Source of the DNA: Anseranas semipalmata
Taxonomy: Eukaryota > Chordata > Aves > Anseriformes > Anseranatidae
Assembly: GCA_013399115.1 (NCBI GenBank)
Contig: VXAA01001102.1
Location: 456,281 to 520,280 of the forward strand
DNA: 64,000 nt
Reading direction: 5' to 3'
The notes below the pieces were generated by a model. The model was given only the letters and a program-made list of their open reading frames with translations. It made no database searches and was not told the DNA's origin. Made by a program: the position numbers and the translations under genes. Below are positions 49,569 through 63,189 of this stretch, piece after piece (within the stretch, counting starts at the first letter, position 1; the number at the start of each line of letters is the position of its first letter).

Positions 49569-51164
49569 AAATATTTCCTGGATGTAGTTTTGCTGCTCAT
49601 CAGCAATGGCCTCCGCATGCTCCTAACAATGCTAAAAGTTGGGCGTTTTTTGTTTGTTTGCATTGAATCTGTTCCTACAGAGTAAGACAATAAATGTCAT
49701 GTTCGAGTATTTCAGACAAAGATTCCTTTTCAGTAGTATTTCACACTAGTTTTAATATTACTAGGAACTTGAAACTGGGATCCATGATTTTCCTTTCTTC
49801 TTGCCTCTTCCTATCCCCCACTGGTGCAGTGAAAGTCTCTGCTACACTGAGAGAATCCATAGGCTCTGACTCTGCATTTCGTGATTAAAGTGACCCCTTC
49901 ACCCCTGAGAGCACGTCTAGAAAAACGACGTCACAAAACAACCTGTTGTTTTCAACAGGCAGCCTTGGCTGACCGCTGTGTCCACACTAGGCAAAAATAG
50001 AAAATAAAAGGTGCTGACGCTTTGCCAGGACCCATCTGCAAAATACACTCCTGGCCATGTCAATCACAAAAATGAGACCCTACGTGCAGTACACAGTAGA
50101 AATGTCCAAGTCATGTCTGTGCGTAGTCGCTGAACTTGCCAGAAGTGTCCACAACCTCCTTGGAGTTTTGTGACTGCCATGCTTTGTGGATTGAGAGTCT
50201 CCGGTGGGCTATGGATATCTCAGAGGGTTTCTTGAGCTCGTCTGCACTTTGGTGGAGCTTGAAGATACCAAGGGGTTGTATGAGCTTCCTTTCTTTTTTC
50301 TTTTTCATTTCTTTTCTTGAGTAGATAAACCAAGATTTTAAAAATGGTTTCAAACAAACACCAGTCTTGCCCATTGCCAAATGAGATGGCATGTCCAGGA
50401 CAGGTCTATGGTTCCCCTCCACTTTTACTTTCCTGCTTTTAAACTGTGGCCTCAAAGGTATGTGGTCAGTGTGTCTGTCTGTGCAGACATTTCTTTCCCT
50501 CCCCTTAATCAGTACTAAATCCATTGGTCAGTGTCAACCAAATGCAGCAAAGGTCAGTTGCCACAGCTGAGTTTGCACAAGTTTCATGAAAACAGGTCGC
50601 TGGTAGAGAAAAGAGATCTTCTCCCTGCCCTGAAAGCTAGATCACTGTCTTGTTAGACAAGAATCCATATCTGGGCTTGGCCAGGTGGTGAAAAAGTACA
50701 TGTGCTTATGATTGCTGCAATTGTGGAAGAAGCTTCAGTGGAAACCGATGCCTTTTTTAGGCACTGGTATCAATCAGTTGGAAGACAGGGCTCTGTATGA
50801 AACCAGCCTTCAGAACCCCCAGTGCGCCTGACATTGCCAGTCTTCCATGGACAATTAAATAGTTAATATTGACCTTTAAATGCCATTTCACAGTTTCTGG
50901 TGTCTATTCAAATATGTGGTTTTAGACTGAGGTCACACTCCAAGCATATTTATTTATTTACTTATTATAATTACTATGTGATATTTTGGGCAGTAAGAGA
51001 GAAATCTGTTCATGCTAGAGGTGCCTTAGGTTTGTAAACCTGAAGCCACACCCTTCACGTGACCAAAACTGCACCAGAGCCATACAGACATGCCGGAGGA
51101 AAGGAAACGTGTGGTTAGCTTCTCATTTGTAAACTCACTGCATTCATGGTTAAGCTTTGTTTTT

Positions 51165-51193
51165 GTTGTTGTTGTTGTTGTTGTTGTTGTTTT
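51165..51193. repeat. GTT trinucleotide repeat
   Basis: About nine GTT units ending in a short T run; non-coding. Confidence 0.9.
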
Positions 51194-51779
51194 CATCTAT
51201 TGGAAGAAACTCAAGCTAGCAAAAGAGCTATTGAAATAAGGTAATTAGAAAATCAGTAACAAAATGCTGGAGCTGCCATGACTACTCTCCCTCTAATCCT
51301 CAGCTTTCAAGCCCCTCCTGACCCAAGTCACCTTCTGGGGACAGCGGAGAGAGCAAAGGAAACTCGTGACCTCTCGCCCACATGGCAGCGGGACCAGCGC
51401 ATCAGCCCCGGCTGGTTTCCGAGCTCATGGCTAGGCTTTCGGCATTATATTATCTTTATTTTACAGTTTTTAAAAAGCAAGTATTTCTAGTGAAATTAAA
51501 TGCTACCAGACCTGTCCTATATTAAAGAAGGAGCTCGCTTCCACGTGTGAGCAAGAGGTTCATAAAAATCTGAAGTCTTTTAAGGTTGGATAGCTTAGTA
51601 GGACAGGGAACTGAGAGGGTACCCCCAGCCCCAGGGTGGCTGTTTGTTAATGGGGTGACAACTCCAGTGTAAGGTTATCTGCCATTTTGCTCTCTAATGC
51701 ACGTTGTTTAAAAAAGAATAATGAAAATGTAAATAAATGCAAAGGAATCCTGGGGACAGGCGAAGATCTATGACGAAAT

Positions 51780-51995
51780 CATTCCATGAAAAATACACAT
51801 ATATAGCTCTGTATTATGTTATTGACCATATATTTATGTTAATTCTTCTAAGCCTCATTTGCCTAACAGCATGGAAACTGTCAGCATTTTAAGAGCTGCT
51901 ATCAGATAACTTGCACTGACATTAGCTGGACTGTACAAACAGCAAACAGGCTATAGTGATCGTATTCTTGAATCTATTCCTACGAGGTGCGGTGT
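51780..51995. promoter_or_regulatory. Candidate conserved non-coding element
   Basis: Repeat-free sequence with no homopolymer. It contains a CTATCAGATAAC GATA-type pair at 51899-51910 and AT-rich words (CATATATTTATGTTAATTC) on the left. It resembles enhancer-like conserved DNA in texture only. Confidence 0.22.
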
Positions 51996-54224
51996 GTTTT
52001 TGCTACGCATAGCCTTTAAGACACAACCTGACTCCCTGGGACCTCTGTGCTAAGAGAAGCTACGCAGCGTATTGCAGAGACAGGGCTCTGAGGAGTTTCA
52101 CGTGACTGGGACCGATCTGACATTTTAGCTTATCCCTTGCCAGGGCAGGGGGTTGCTTTTCCCTGTGTCTACCTCCTCATGCTTTGCTCTCAAGTTTGAA
52201 TTAGCCAGGCAAGAAAACTTGCATAGTACCTAGCTTTCACTTTCAGGACTGTCTTCCTGACACTCCCACGGTCACAGTGGCACCGAGAAACCCCAAGCGA
52301 GAGCTCCCTGTGCTACATGCTAGCGCCAAACAGTCAGAGTGAGAGGCAGATGGTATGGATCTGAACCACAGAGATACTCTGAAATCTCAAAAACACTTAT
52401 GCTTGTACTTAACTCATTATAAGGAATTCCATTATTTTCTAGGGGCCTGATCACGTTTAAGAAGATATGTATTACACAGACTGACAGCACAGACAAAACC
52501 ACTAAAACTTACACAGGACATTTTTACAGAACAGGGAACTGAACCAAGTGCCCCCAAGAACAGTCTCCACTCCCACCACACACCCATGCATCCTTTCAAA
52601 AACATTTCCTTATTATCTCCCTTATATATCTCCCCTTAAATAAGAATATGAAAATATTTTCCTATCCCCTTGCATATAATACCAACTTTAAACAATTCCT
52701 CTTACTCTCCAGTATTTCACATGAACTTCTAATCTGGGTTGCATTTAGCTTCTCTAGCTTCTTCAAGCTAGCTTTCCCCACCCCCATTTTAATAAAACCC
52801 GATTAACACGACTGAGAGACAAACATGAACAAAAATCTCCCCTTCCCTCCAAAGTATGGCATTCATGAAGATATCATGAATAAGTAAACATTATCTAGTG
52901 TTCTGTTTCTTTTGTCTAGCTTATTGGTGTTGAGAAACCTTCTTCTTCATTTATTTATGTTGGTATTTTATTTCCTTACTGAGTTTCAAAGATGAACAGA
53001 GAAAAATAAATACCACAGAAATAGCTGATAGGCTAAAATGACCATGTGTTTTCCCAGGGAGGTGAAAAAAAATTATGCTTTAATATGAAGTTTTTGTTAT
53101 CTCATTATTTCATTTAATACAACTAATAATATGGAATGCATGACAGTCTACACATGACAGTAGCTAGCAAGCCAGAGCAGCAAAATCCTGGTTTTCAATG
53201 TGCAGGAATCCAATTTATTTTCATAACACTGATTTAATGATATTGGTGTCTAAATTACTATTGTGCTTTGAACTGGGGCAATCCTGCCTAGTCCAGGCTT
53301 ATTCAAATGGCAGAATATGTACAGATCAGCAGCAAGTCGGTTTTGCACAGACCTCACCAAGGTCCCAGATACACTCCTGCATTTCATACCTTTTTCAAAT
53401 TCCATAGAGAGACTGCAACACAACATACCTGCAATTCCCAGTGGAAATGACTATGTGAGAGACCAGGTCAGCTAATGGACTGATGCTTGCCTAGTTGACC
53501 TTGCTAAATTCCTCAGCAGATCTTGGTAAAATGATCAAATCTCAGAAAAATTCTTGCTCAGACTCTGATTTGAAAAAATAATGAATTGGTAAACGTCAGT
53601 GTGAATCAACAGACCTCGGACAAATGCTAACTGGGTAGACTAGATGTCTTAGTACAGAAGAGCCTACATTTTGTGTCTTAGAAAATCCAAGCACTGTACT
53701 TGAGCCTTATAAGCAATTAACAGGAAATTTAAATTATTTCATGTTGACAGGGTCTGTTTTTCAAAGCTGTGAAAATTCTTCGGTGGAATTAAATCCAACT
53801 TGATCCGTGTACATGGCTAACCAAAGGGCAATGTGATAGCTTTTCTGCAGAACTAACTGTTAACACACTCACAGCTGCAGCATCTTAGCAAAGGTCCTTT
53901 CCAGAGGGGAAAATGGAGGCATTAGAGCATGACACGTTTTCTGTGTCCTACTTCATAACCTCACACCTTAGATGAACTGTGAAAATTAAGACTAAGGGAC
54001 TAACATCACAAGCCAGCCAAACAGTACGACTTTTATTCTCACGACAAAGTCAGAAGGGTTTTTTCCTTCCTTTTTTTAAAGACAAAAGTCATGCCTTTTC
54101 CAACTGAGGGCAATAAAGGCTATAAGAATGCTTGAAAACCCCACATTATCTTTCTGGGTTGCAGCAATGAGTATGTAGATGCTACACTGATGAAGTGGTA
54201 ACATGGTCAAATTTCCACTGGTAC

Positions 54225-54225
<1 letters not shown>

Positions 54226-54252
<27 letters not shown>
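54226..54252. repeat. Poly-A tract (27 bases)
   Basis: Uninterrupted adenine run. No retrotransposed gene body was recognised 5' of it. Confidence 0.9.
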
Positions 54253-54256
<4 letters not shown>

Positions 54257-57200
54257 CAAGTTACTGCATATTTTGAAGCTGTAGCCCTCAGGGCTAGGAT
54301 CTTACAGGTTAAACAGAATTTTTGACAAAATCTGACTTTCAAATTTGTAGGACAAATATAGAAAGCAATGGGTGATTCAGTGCAGGCAGAGCTCCTCTCT
54401 TCTGAGTCACTTCTGTTCAGATGTGGCAGGAAGACAGGCGGAGGAGTGCTGTACACCTGCAGGTGTCACCTTACCAGCAGAGTGCACTACAGAGATCCTG
54501 ACCTTTTGTGGGAGAACGAAGAAAGCCTCCACGATCTTCCTCAGCACAAAGCTTGTTCCAATTCAGTGTTCTGGCCAGATCCTAACCTAGCTAATTTTAC
54601 CTACCAAAAAGAATTAAAAAAATAGTAATAATAATAAAAAAGTCCCAGCCAGAAAAAAATCCCTCTGAACCAGAAAAGATAAACTGTTCTGACAGTCCTT
54701 GAAGAGGAATGCTGTGTCACAGTGGAGAACTAGCTGTACCCTGCAGCAGGTGGTGTGACACAGAGCAGGCTAGTAAATCTCTGCAAGATCCTTCTGGAAT
54801 GGAGGCACCAAACTACCATCACGTTACTTTTTTTTTTTTTTTAACAAATCACATCTAATCCAAAAAGTGGAATCACCTAAAAGCTATTGTTGTCTTGGCA
54901 CTATTCTTAGTTGAAGAAACCAAGTCTGCAAAGTAAACTGGATGGTAAGAAGCTCAGACTAAAAATACTTGACGGCAACATTTGATACCTTTGGATCGGA
55001 AAACGTGGTTGAGCTAGTAAACAAGCTACGTACTCCTACAACACAGCTCACCAGCTCAGTATGGGTGAGACTGGCAATACTGTCTATCCTGAGAGAGGAC
55101 AGCATGTAAATGGGATGACCTGTGGGTAAAGTTCATGTGCTCTCCTAAACTCTCTCTTCCAGCACTTGCAAAGCTCTACTCTGAGTGTCTGAGGCAGAAT
55201 ATGAGGGACTCCTCCACTTTGCCAGCTAAAGACTCTGGGTGAAGAAGACAGAGCACAAATTAACTCCATCCTCTCTTCCTCCACATTCCTTCATGCTCCA
55301 GATGCCTTCAAGGGAAAGGGGAGGACAGTTCTGTGGAGCAGTACTCTCTTTCTCTGCTCACGCTGGGATTATCAGTCATGTCCCTGGGCAAGGACTGAGG
55401 AACACTAAAACCTTCCTTTTCCTCTTCATGTAAAGTAGGTAAGGGCACATTTTGGACCCTGTTTTGATTGCCTCAGTGGTTAGATGAAAGCTAAGTTGCT
55501 CGCAAACTCAGTTTCCCCAGGACAAGCAGTGCAAGAGGATCTAAGACCTTTTGAAAAGAAGTGTTGGCTTGAACTTGGCAAATGAGGATGTGGTATCTCC
55601 AGGCCGTAAATTAGAGCCTTTCAGCTCTCTGACAGGAATGTGCAAGTCACTTCTCTGGAGGGCTGAGAGTGCATGAGGCCACACAGAAGTCAATTCCTGG
55701 ATCCAGAGCTGCAGTACTGGGATATTCGTGTGACAGGTAATTAGTTGTTCACTAAGGACTTTCCCCAGTAGCATTCCTCCAACATGGCTAAGAACTAGAG
55801 GGACCTGAAGTGTGTTTGAATGAGCTTTTCTCTGCATTTCTCTCCACCTATCCACTTTTTTTTTTTTTCCTTTCTACTAGCCTACTAACAGAAGAGTGCT
55901 GTTCTATGAGGCTAATGTCTAGCACACTGCTTGTTGACTGTCAGTTTAATCCCATGTAATAATAACTGCCTAGGGTTTAGTGGCTTCTGTCTTTCATCAG
56001 AATACCAGTATTTCTGTTTCTTTTTTCCTACTTATCTTGACTGAAATCCAGGTGCAACCTGATGTAACTGGATTTAGTTTCATTGCCTTTAGCAGAGCTC
56101 CACCAATTTGGACTGGCTGAGAATTTTTTCACAGTGATATTCTTTGTACCAAGACTTTTTGTTTTACATACAAAATACAAGCAAGCAATGAGTTATGTGA
56201 GTCTATCAGTCCAGGCTACATGTACATGACTTAGCAGGCAGCTCTGACCACTGGTTCTTCCATCAAGTATCAAGATGGAGACGGGTGTAAAACATTTTAA
56301 AGATGTGCAGGAGTTGGATAGAGAGGACTGTGCTTCTCCTAGAGTCGTCCAGCTCTTATGCCATGCAAATCAACATCAATGGGATTTTGCACATTGGTTA
56401 GATGTCTGTCTCTTAGTTGCCTGTGACCAGGACATGCAAGTATCAGAGTCTGGTGTCTAACACTCCAACTTTTAAGCTTCAGCTAGTCTGCAAATCCACA
56501 TTTATTCCTTCCCCTGTACAATTGCCTTGCTTGTTATCAACATTATGAATTGTTGTTCTCCTAACTCTATGTGTGTCATGTGGCAAGTGTGGCAGCTTTG
56601 AGATTTTGCAGGTTCAGCCTCTGGTGTCAGCACTCCCTCCATTACACCATCAGAGGACAAATTCAGTTCATGCCAGGCACTAGCCTCATTCTACCTTTTG
56701 ATTTGCTCTAGCACTGGGAAGCACTATTCAGTATGGCATTCATGATTTGGTATTCATAAACCCTTTCCCCCTCTTTTTTTCTGCTATCCTTTCCATGCGT
56801 TCCCTTACCAACAGCATGTTCTCACAGTACCTTTTATGAATGCATTCAACCTTCTGTGTACAGTCATCATTCACCCCTCCTTCGTCTGACATACCTATTA
56901 CTTCCCTATATACAGGCAATATGTCTTTCACCCACAGTTTCACAAGCTTTGAATTTTGTTTGCTGAATCACTGAAATTTTGTGTCAGCTCCTTCAATGTC
57001 CTTTAAAGGGAAGAATGTCCGCATCAGATTGAAACTACCCTTGGTGCTCTACATTTGGTGATTCAATTGGGAATAGTGAGGTTACAGCAGTCAAAGATCA
57101 CGCTGATTTGCTCAGATACTACAGCAAAAGGGACTTTGGAAAACAGTAAGATTAATTGGCTTGGGGAAAAAAAAATCCTATAATGAAATCTGTTATAACA

Positions 57201-58979
57201 GGGACACACTGTCAGAAGAGCAGCGGTAGAAGCTTTCCCAATTAAGATTTTTTTAGCAGAAATTGACAATTCAAGAACTAATCATAGATAAAGACTGTAC
57301 ATCAGCAAGAATGACAAGATGATGAGGATGATGAGGTTTCTAAGATTCTCATGCTGTGATCTGTTCAAGAACGTGAGAGTACACTACCCACTACTGTAGT
57401 GTATGCTTTCCCAGATGCAGTCAAACTATTGCCCAAGTAATGTGCACTGAGCAGAGCACTGCTTAGACGTTCTGCTCCTCACTGTAACGGGATGTGGTTG
57501 GTGGATCAGAAGACAAAGCCGTGTCTGATGTTATTAGCTGAATGCTTTCACGGAGCTGTGGCATTATGGAACTTCAGCAGAAATGTAAGTCTCACTAACC
57601 AAACTGCTCGTCTTACAAGATTAACAGAAAAATAATTACTTCTCTTTTCAGCCCTACGTAAAAACCATGGAGTTTTAGGCCCCAAGCATTCTAATAATAG
57701 CAATAACATATCAAGTGTGGGTGTGCATAAATATATAGAGAAATTCCAACTGTGTTGACTTGATGGTGTACTGAATGTTCTGAAGGCCATTATTATTTAC
57801 CGAAATAAAGCACCAGCAAGAACGAATGGTGTGCAATGTAATCAGGGGTCTTTGTTGTTTTCAGAAACCTAATGAATGAACACATGATGTCCATTGGTTT
57901 CTGGCATGACAGGCATATGGTGTTCATAAATAAATAAAAAGCCTGATGATACAGTTACATTGATACCAGCGAGTGGTAACATTTGGTAAGCTGGCAAATT
58001 GTCTACTCTATCTTGCCTTGACAGTAAGAACACAAAATCTCTGAGTAAAAACAATTAATTGTAACTGATAGCTTTTGGGGCTTCCTCCAGTGAAGTCACA
58101 TTACTAGGTTCCAAAAGAAACGTTAGACTACTTTTTAATATATAGTTTCAGATACATTTATAACAGACATTAAGATTATGTAGAAGGCAACTGTCAGCCA
58201 CAATAGCATTCAGCAACAATATCTACATACCTGGTAGAGATTCACAGTTATATCAGAGAATGAAGCAGGACCTAGGTGCCTACATTCTACTTAGATTCAA
58301 AACTGAGATCCTGAAAATACCAAAATAGCCACCTACTGGACCAATACTTCTCTCAGGTTTTACAATGCTCTACTGTTTGTGGTGCTTACTGGAACATGGT
58401 TGACCAAGGTTCAGTTTCCAAATCTCTTTATGGGCTTAGGAGCCCCAGTTTGTCATCTCTCCCAGCAATGCTCTATGTATACACCCCTCTTTCCACATGT
58501 TCTCACGTCTTGCCTGAATTGTCACACTTTCACCAGTGGCATGACTACTGCAAAATTTGGAGGATATAGGACTTTCTTCCACATTTGCATTCCAAAGCCA
58601 CAACCTGATCCCTAGTAGTGATTCATCCCAGTGACCCACCCCAAAACACAAAATACATATCATCACAAGCAACTGAGATAATAACTGTGATGTAGTTGCC
58701 CCCAGAACTCACTGCAGCACAATACATGCTGTACAGTCCATGCCTTTAAATATTCACACCCATTACTCTGACTGCAAACTTAGTCATACATCCAGCACAG
58801 TCAGGTAAACACCAACCAACCAACAGCTAACCATAAACTCCTCATCTCAGGATTCATCTAGCTTCATCAGTTTCCTGTGGTACTTCCAGGTTCCATAGAT
58901 GAACCTTGCTCTTCAGGCTTTACTGCACTGAACCCTAACCCACAGCACAAAAACACAAGCCATAATCAGGCCAGAACAT

Positions 58980-61900
58980 ATCTGAGGTGGGTATAATCTA
59001 AAGGAACTACCCTTCTGGGGTGCTTGTGGTCACCTCCCTTGGGTTAAGGCTAGCCTAAAATTTGGGGTCAGGGTACGGTTTAGGAGAGCAGCATACAATT
59101 TATTCCTGAGCACTGAAGTGTTCAAATGGTCTTGAATTCATTTCCAGACAGTAGAGATCACCTTCCTCTGGATAAGTGTAGAGTTAAAGTGGTAATTAAG
59201 ACTGAAAAAGAGTTGGGAAGACTAAGATGTAGGCTGGTGCTATAGTGCCAAATCAGCCCTAATTTGGTCACAGGATAGTAAAGATCATCCATCTCAGAGC
59301 TGGAGGACTGTGTTTGTTTTTCATAGGGTATGCAAAAATAAAGGCTTGTGTTGACAATACCGAATGAACTAGAGTTAGCTGCAGAATGGCAGGGATCACC
59401 TCTCTAGGATTTAGGTTAGAATTTGTAAGGTATTCTAAGGCTGGAAAATTGCACCCTACATTCTGTGAGAACCATCAAAATAGGAAGAGGTTTGATGCTG
59501 ACAGGACTGAAAGGGTAAAACTGAGATTTGAGGGGTTATCCCTCGACAGTAGGGGTTCTCCTCTTGTGTTTGTGTTAGTCATACGGTTAGAGGAAAGAAT
59601 GTTCTGGAGTACTGCATTTATTTCTGAATTTTACTGGAATTGCCATGCTAAATTGAGGATGCTAATACAGTAGTAGAATGGTTGTAGTAGAGCTTAGTAG
59701 GATATATTTGATCTATTAATGGCCAGGGTCACCTCTCCTGGTTTTAGAAAAGAGGATGTGTTAGCCTGACAGAGTAGGAAAAAAACTGCTTTGGATCATA
59801 GCAGTAATAATTCTTGTGTTAAGGCTACAGTTCATGTTTGGTTTAGGGGCAAGCTAAGGTTTGAGGGAGAACTGGATGGAGAATTGTGACCATCTTAATC
59901 CTCTAGGGAATATCAAACAAGAAGGAGGATGGTATTAGTAAGATTACACATGATACTTACCTCTTTTATATTAAACTGTGGCTAGATTGAAGATTGGGAC
60001 TAGGGTGTGAGAGAAATGAGATTACAGAATTGTCATTCTAGGACCCCTGGGTTTTGCAAAGGCTGTGGTTCTATCGGTAGTTTCAGTTTAAGGTTAGGAA
60101 AAGAAGGGCAAGGACTGCTGATATTATATGTGAATCCTGCAGGAGCCACTGAAATAGGATGACATGAGTCCACAGAAAAATCTAATGGGCAACAATTTGG
60201 GCTTGTTGTTGTGCTGACTCTCCTGAGTCAAGGCTAGCATTAGGATTAAGAATTGACAGAGCAAGTGTTGGAGCACTGAGTTTATTTCTGAATTCTGCAG
60301 GAACTATAAACTAAATTGACACTTGGTCCTGAGAGGAATAGGTTAGATGGAATGGGTGATAGCTACTTTCTAGGACACAAGCAGTTGAATATGTGTTGTA
60401 ATTTCTTCTTTCTGCAAGGACCACCAAAAGCTAACAGTGACCAAACCCTGAGTTTGCTGTCTGCCACAAAAGAATCTTAAACTCATTACGCACCAGCCAG
60501 CACCACTCTTCATATTGATCCTGATTAGCTTATTAACACCTGTTGCCCAGAATGCTAATCCCAAAAATTATGGTCAGGCCTGTCACTTCTGCCCAGACAA
60601 GACTACCCATAACCTAATCACTCCTGAAAGTATTTGTGCCCTTCCATGCACTGCAGCTCTTCCAAGAGACAGCAAGAAAGCTGTTCCCCATTCTCCGTAA
60701 ACTTAACTGAGCAATGGATACCATGGCTCCAAACCCTTGTTACTGCTTATATTAATCCTGTGGATCCAGCATCAAAGTAAGCTCTTCTGCCCTTGGCTTC
60801 TCAAGTTCTCTGAACTGAACTCAACACACAGAGCAAAGAACTAACCCTGCTGCCTGTCCCAGACAAGTCTGTGCTTTTCTGTCCTGATCCACAGAGGGCC
60901 CCAGCTCAGTCCTCACAGGATTGTGGTATCCATTACAACAAGGTCAGGTCGACAACCCCTGTTGGTATTCATCCCTGTGAGCTGTAAGCAGGATTAAGCT
61001 AGGTAACAGAATCAAGAATGGAGGAGAGTTAGAGCTACTGTGCAGAAAAGCAGAGGTTGAGGAGCTAGGTTTACTGCTGGCTGGGAGACAGTTCCTGCAA
61101 AGGCTGTATGGATTTAGAAGAGGATCACTGCACTCTAGATAAACAGACCAAGGATTAGAATAGGAAAGTGAGGATAACTAGCCTAGGATTTAAGTTATGA
61201 TTAGGAGGATAGAAGAGATTCAGCTTTTGGAGAAGATGGATGGAGTAGGAAAGATGATGGAGTAGAAAAACCAGACACAGTACTGGTTGGGAAACAAGTT
61301 CAAGAAAGGTTTGCTTGACTAAATTTTAAACTCATTATTAAAACAGGTATGGGACAGAACAGGCTGAAGATATATTCTTTGTTTTTGCAGGGTCTGTAGG
61401 TCTTTAGCATGACAGTAGTGCCATAGTGCGAGATAAGTCTATTGCTGTGGGGGTTACCTTTCTTTGTTTAAGGCTGTGGTTGGTTGGAATCACATTTGTG
61501 CCTTAGGAGAGAAGGACCAGCAAAAGCTTGTTCATTACAGGAACCTGCAAAGGCTTCCAAAGTTGTAAGAAGACTGGGGACATCTGAGGGAAATCAGCTG
61601 TGTTTTCTCATTAGGAAATGCTTCCCGGACCTCAAGTTAATGATGTCACTGTGATTGTGTTTGGATTTGCGACAAAAGGACTCAGTCTAGTACAAGGGCT
61701 GCCTGATGAACCCTATCTAAATGTAAGAAGTATGCCCTTCATTTGGATATAGATGTGGAAAGTTAAGCTTTGTTTCTGGATCCTGGAAGACCTGCTGTTT
61801 TGGGTCAGGTCAGTCAAAATCATCAATCTTCTACTCAGGCTCAGTTTTTTGTTGGGCTGTGGATGCAATTTGGAACTGGTGGGACTGATCAGCTCCATCT

Positions 61901-62710
61901 ACTGCTGCAGGCTGTATGGGCTAGACTGGAAAGAGGACTGCCACCAGCCTGGGTAGATGCATCACACTTAAAAGTGTGGGCAGGGAAAAATTTCTTGAAT
62001 GACTACAGCTAGAGGTAAGCATAGATTACTGCCTTGTACAGCAGGCAGCTGTGGGTTTGGAGAGGGAACTTGGACAAACAGGATGGGAAGACGACTTAGC
62101 TGCTAAAGTGAGATCCAAGATTAAAGATACCAAGAAGGCAGTTCAAGTGTCCTGTTTATCCCTGGAACCTATAAAGTCTGCAGGTCTGGTATGAGCACCT
62201 TACCATTGACAGAGTGAAGTCATCACCCAATTATGGTAAACAAACTGCATTTGTTACTGGATGCTGGGGACAAATTAAGCTGAGAATTGATTTCCAAAAG
62301 CCCCTCTATTGGACAAGATACGATGATGTGTTTGAGGCTAGAAGGAAGCTCTGTGCTGAAGATCTACTAGCATTAAGTGACTGTTTGGTTTTAGGTGAAG
62401 TTCATCCTTCAGGTCCACAAGGGGCTGAGAAGTTAACTGTACTCCTTAGTGGTGTGTGCTGTAGTGCTCTAGTGAGTGCTGACACCTTTAGTTGGGCTGC
62501 TATTTAAGTTCAGGTCACTGGGCCAGAGCTTAAGGTTACGATTAGCCCTCAGAGCAGAAGTGGACAGAGTGTCAGGTTTAACACAATGTTCCAGACCAAT
62601 ATGAGAACTATGCTGGGAGAAATTTTGGGGCAGAGTTAGCTGGCCTAACTTCATGCCAAGGTTAAGGGCTTGGCATTGCAGGAACTGAAAAGCAACATTT
62701 ATGTCTGGAC
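58980..62710 (+). repeat. Degenerate tandem array, about 150-base unit, family unknown
   Basis: Two word groups recur in alternation. The first is a GTTAAGGCTxxGGTTAGG-like phrase (for example near 59041, 59405, 59818, 59968, 60055, 60222, 61458, 62525). The second is a GGAGCACTGxxTTTATTTCTGAATTCTGCAGGAAC-like phrase (for example 59304, 59440, 59603, 60115, 60267, 60390). The clearest pair, 59603-59659 and 60267-60322, is about three-quarters identical by eye. Neighbouring copies of the second phrase are about 115-170 bases apart, with gaps where copies have decayed. Open frames inside show no protein family. I cannot match the unit to a transposon and treat it as an old minisatellite or satellite remnant. 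Confidence 0.55.
60420..60960 (-). repeat. Possible inverted segment inside the tandem array
   Basis: In this part the G-rich words are replaced by their complement (CCCATAACCTAATCAC at 60606, AACTAACCCTG at 60840), as though a block of the array were reversed. The words are short and diverged, so this is tentative; the segment could equally be unrelated unique DNA. Confidence 0.25.
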
Positions 62711-63125
62711 CACAGAATCACAGAATAGTTAGGGTTGGAAGGGACCTCTGAAAGTCATCTGGTCCAACACCCTGCTCTAGCAGGGCCACCCAGAGCAGGT
62801 TGCCCACAACCACGTCCAGGCAGCTGTTGAAGATCTCCAAGAAGGAGACTCCACAACCTCTCTGGGCAACCTGTGCCAGGGCTCTGTCACTCGCACAGCA
62901 CAGCACAGAAGTGCTTCCTGGTGTTTAGATGGAACCTCCTGTGTTCCAGGTTGTGCCCATTGCCTCTTGTCCTGGCACTGGGCAGCACTGAAAAGAGCCT
63001 GGCTCTGTCTTCATTGCACCTTCCCTTCAGGGATTTATACACATCAATGAGATCCCCCTGAGCCTCCTCTTTCCTAGGCTAAAATTCCCAGCTCTCTCAG
63101 CCTTTCATATCTCAGGATCCTGCTA
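62711..63125 (-). mobile_element. CR1 LINE 3' fragment
   Basis: A CACAGAATCACAGAAT start marks the CR1 3' end, and the reverse complement of the ORF2 C-terminus follows. Diagnostic phrases include 'ggttggaagggacctctgaaagtcatctggtcca', 'cctctctgggcaacctgtgcc' and 'attgcctcttgtcctggcactgggc'. The frame is broken in several places. It is inserted within the tandem array, and array-like words resume on the far side at about 63190. Confidence 0.94.
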
Positions 63126-63189
63126 GGGTTGCTAGGCTTGAATCTCAGTTAGTGCTAACATATTAACCCAAACGATTTAATCTGGACAA

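Larger units (their letters stand above)
35421..58979. other. Gene desert with scattered simple repeats and possible regulatory elements
   Basis: I found no coding exon I can support in these 23.5 kb. The longest frames (37581-37030, 44923-44471 and 50524-50111, all minus strand) have no domain, and overlapping frames elsewhere are equally long. Named content comprises an AAC repeat at 39950-39972, an AAAC repeat at 48251-48300, a GTT repeat at 51165-51193, homopolymers at 46203-46226, 54226-54252, 54828-54842 and 55856-55868, and several repeat-free AT-rich segments described separately. Confidence 0.5.

Noticed and set aside
50111..50524. 137-codon minus-strand frame
   Set aside because: Rich in K/E from a pyrimidine-rich stretch on the other strand; no domain and no supporting splice sites.
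54076..54456. 126-codon minus-strand frame with a long phenylalanine run
   Set aside because: The run is the 27-base poly-A tract read in reverse; a homopolymer artefact, not a protein.
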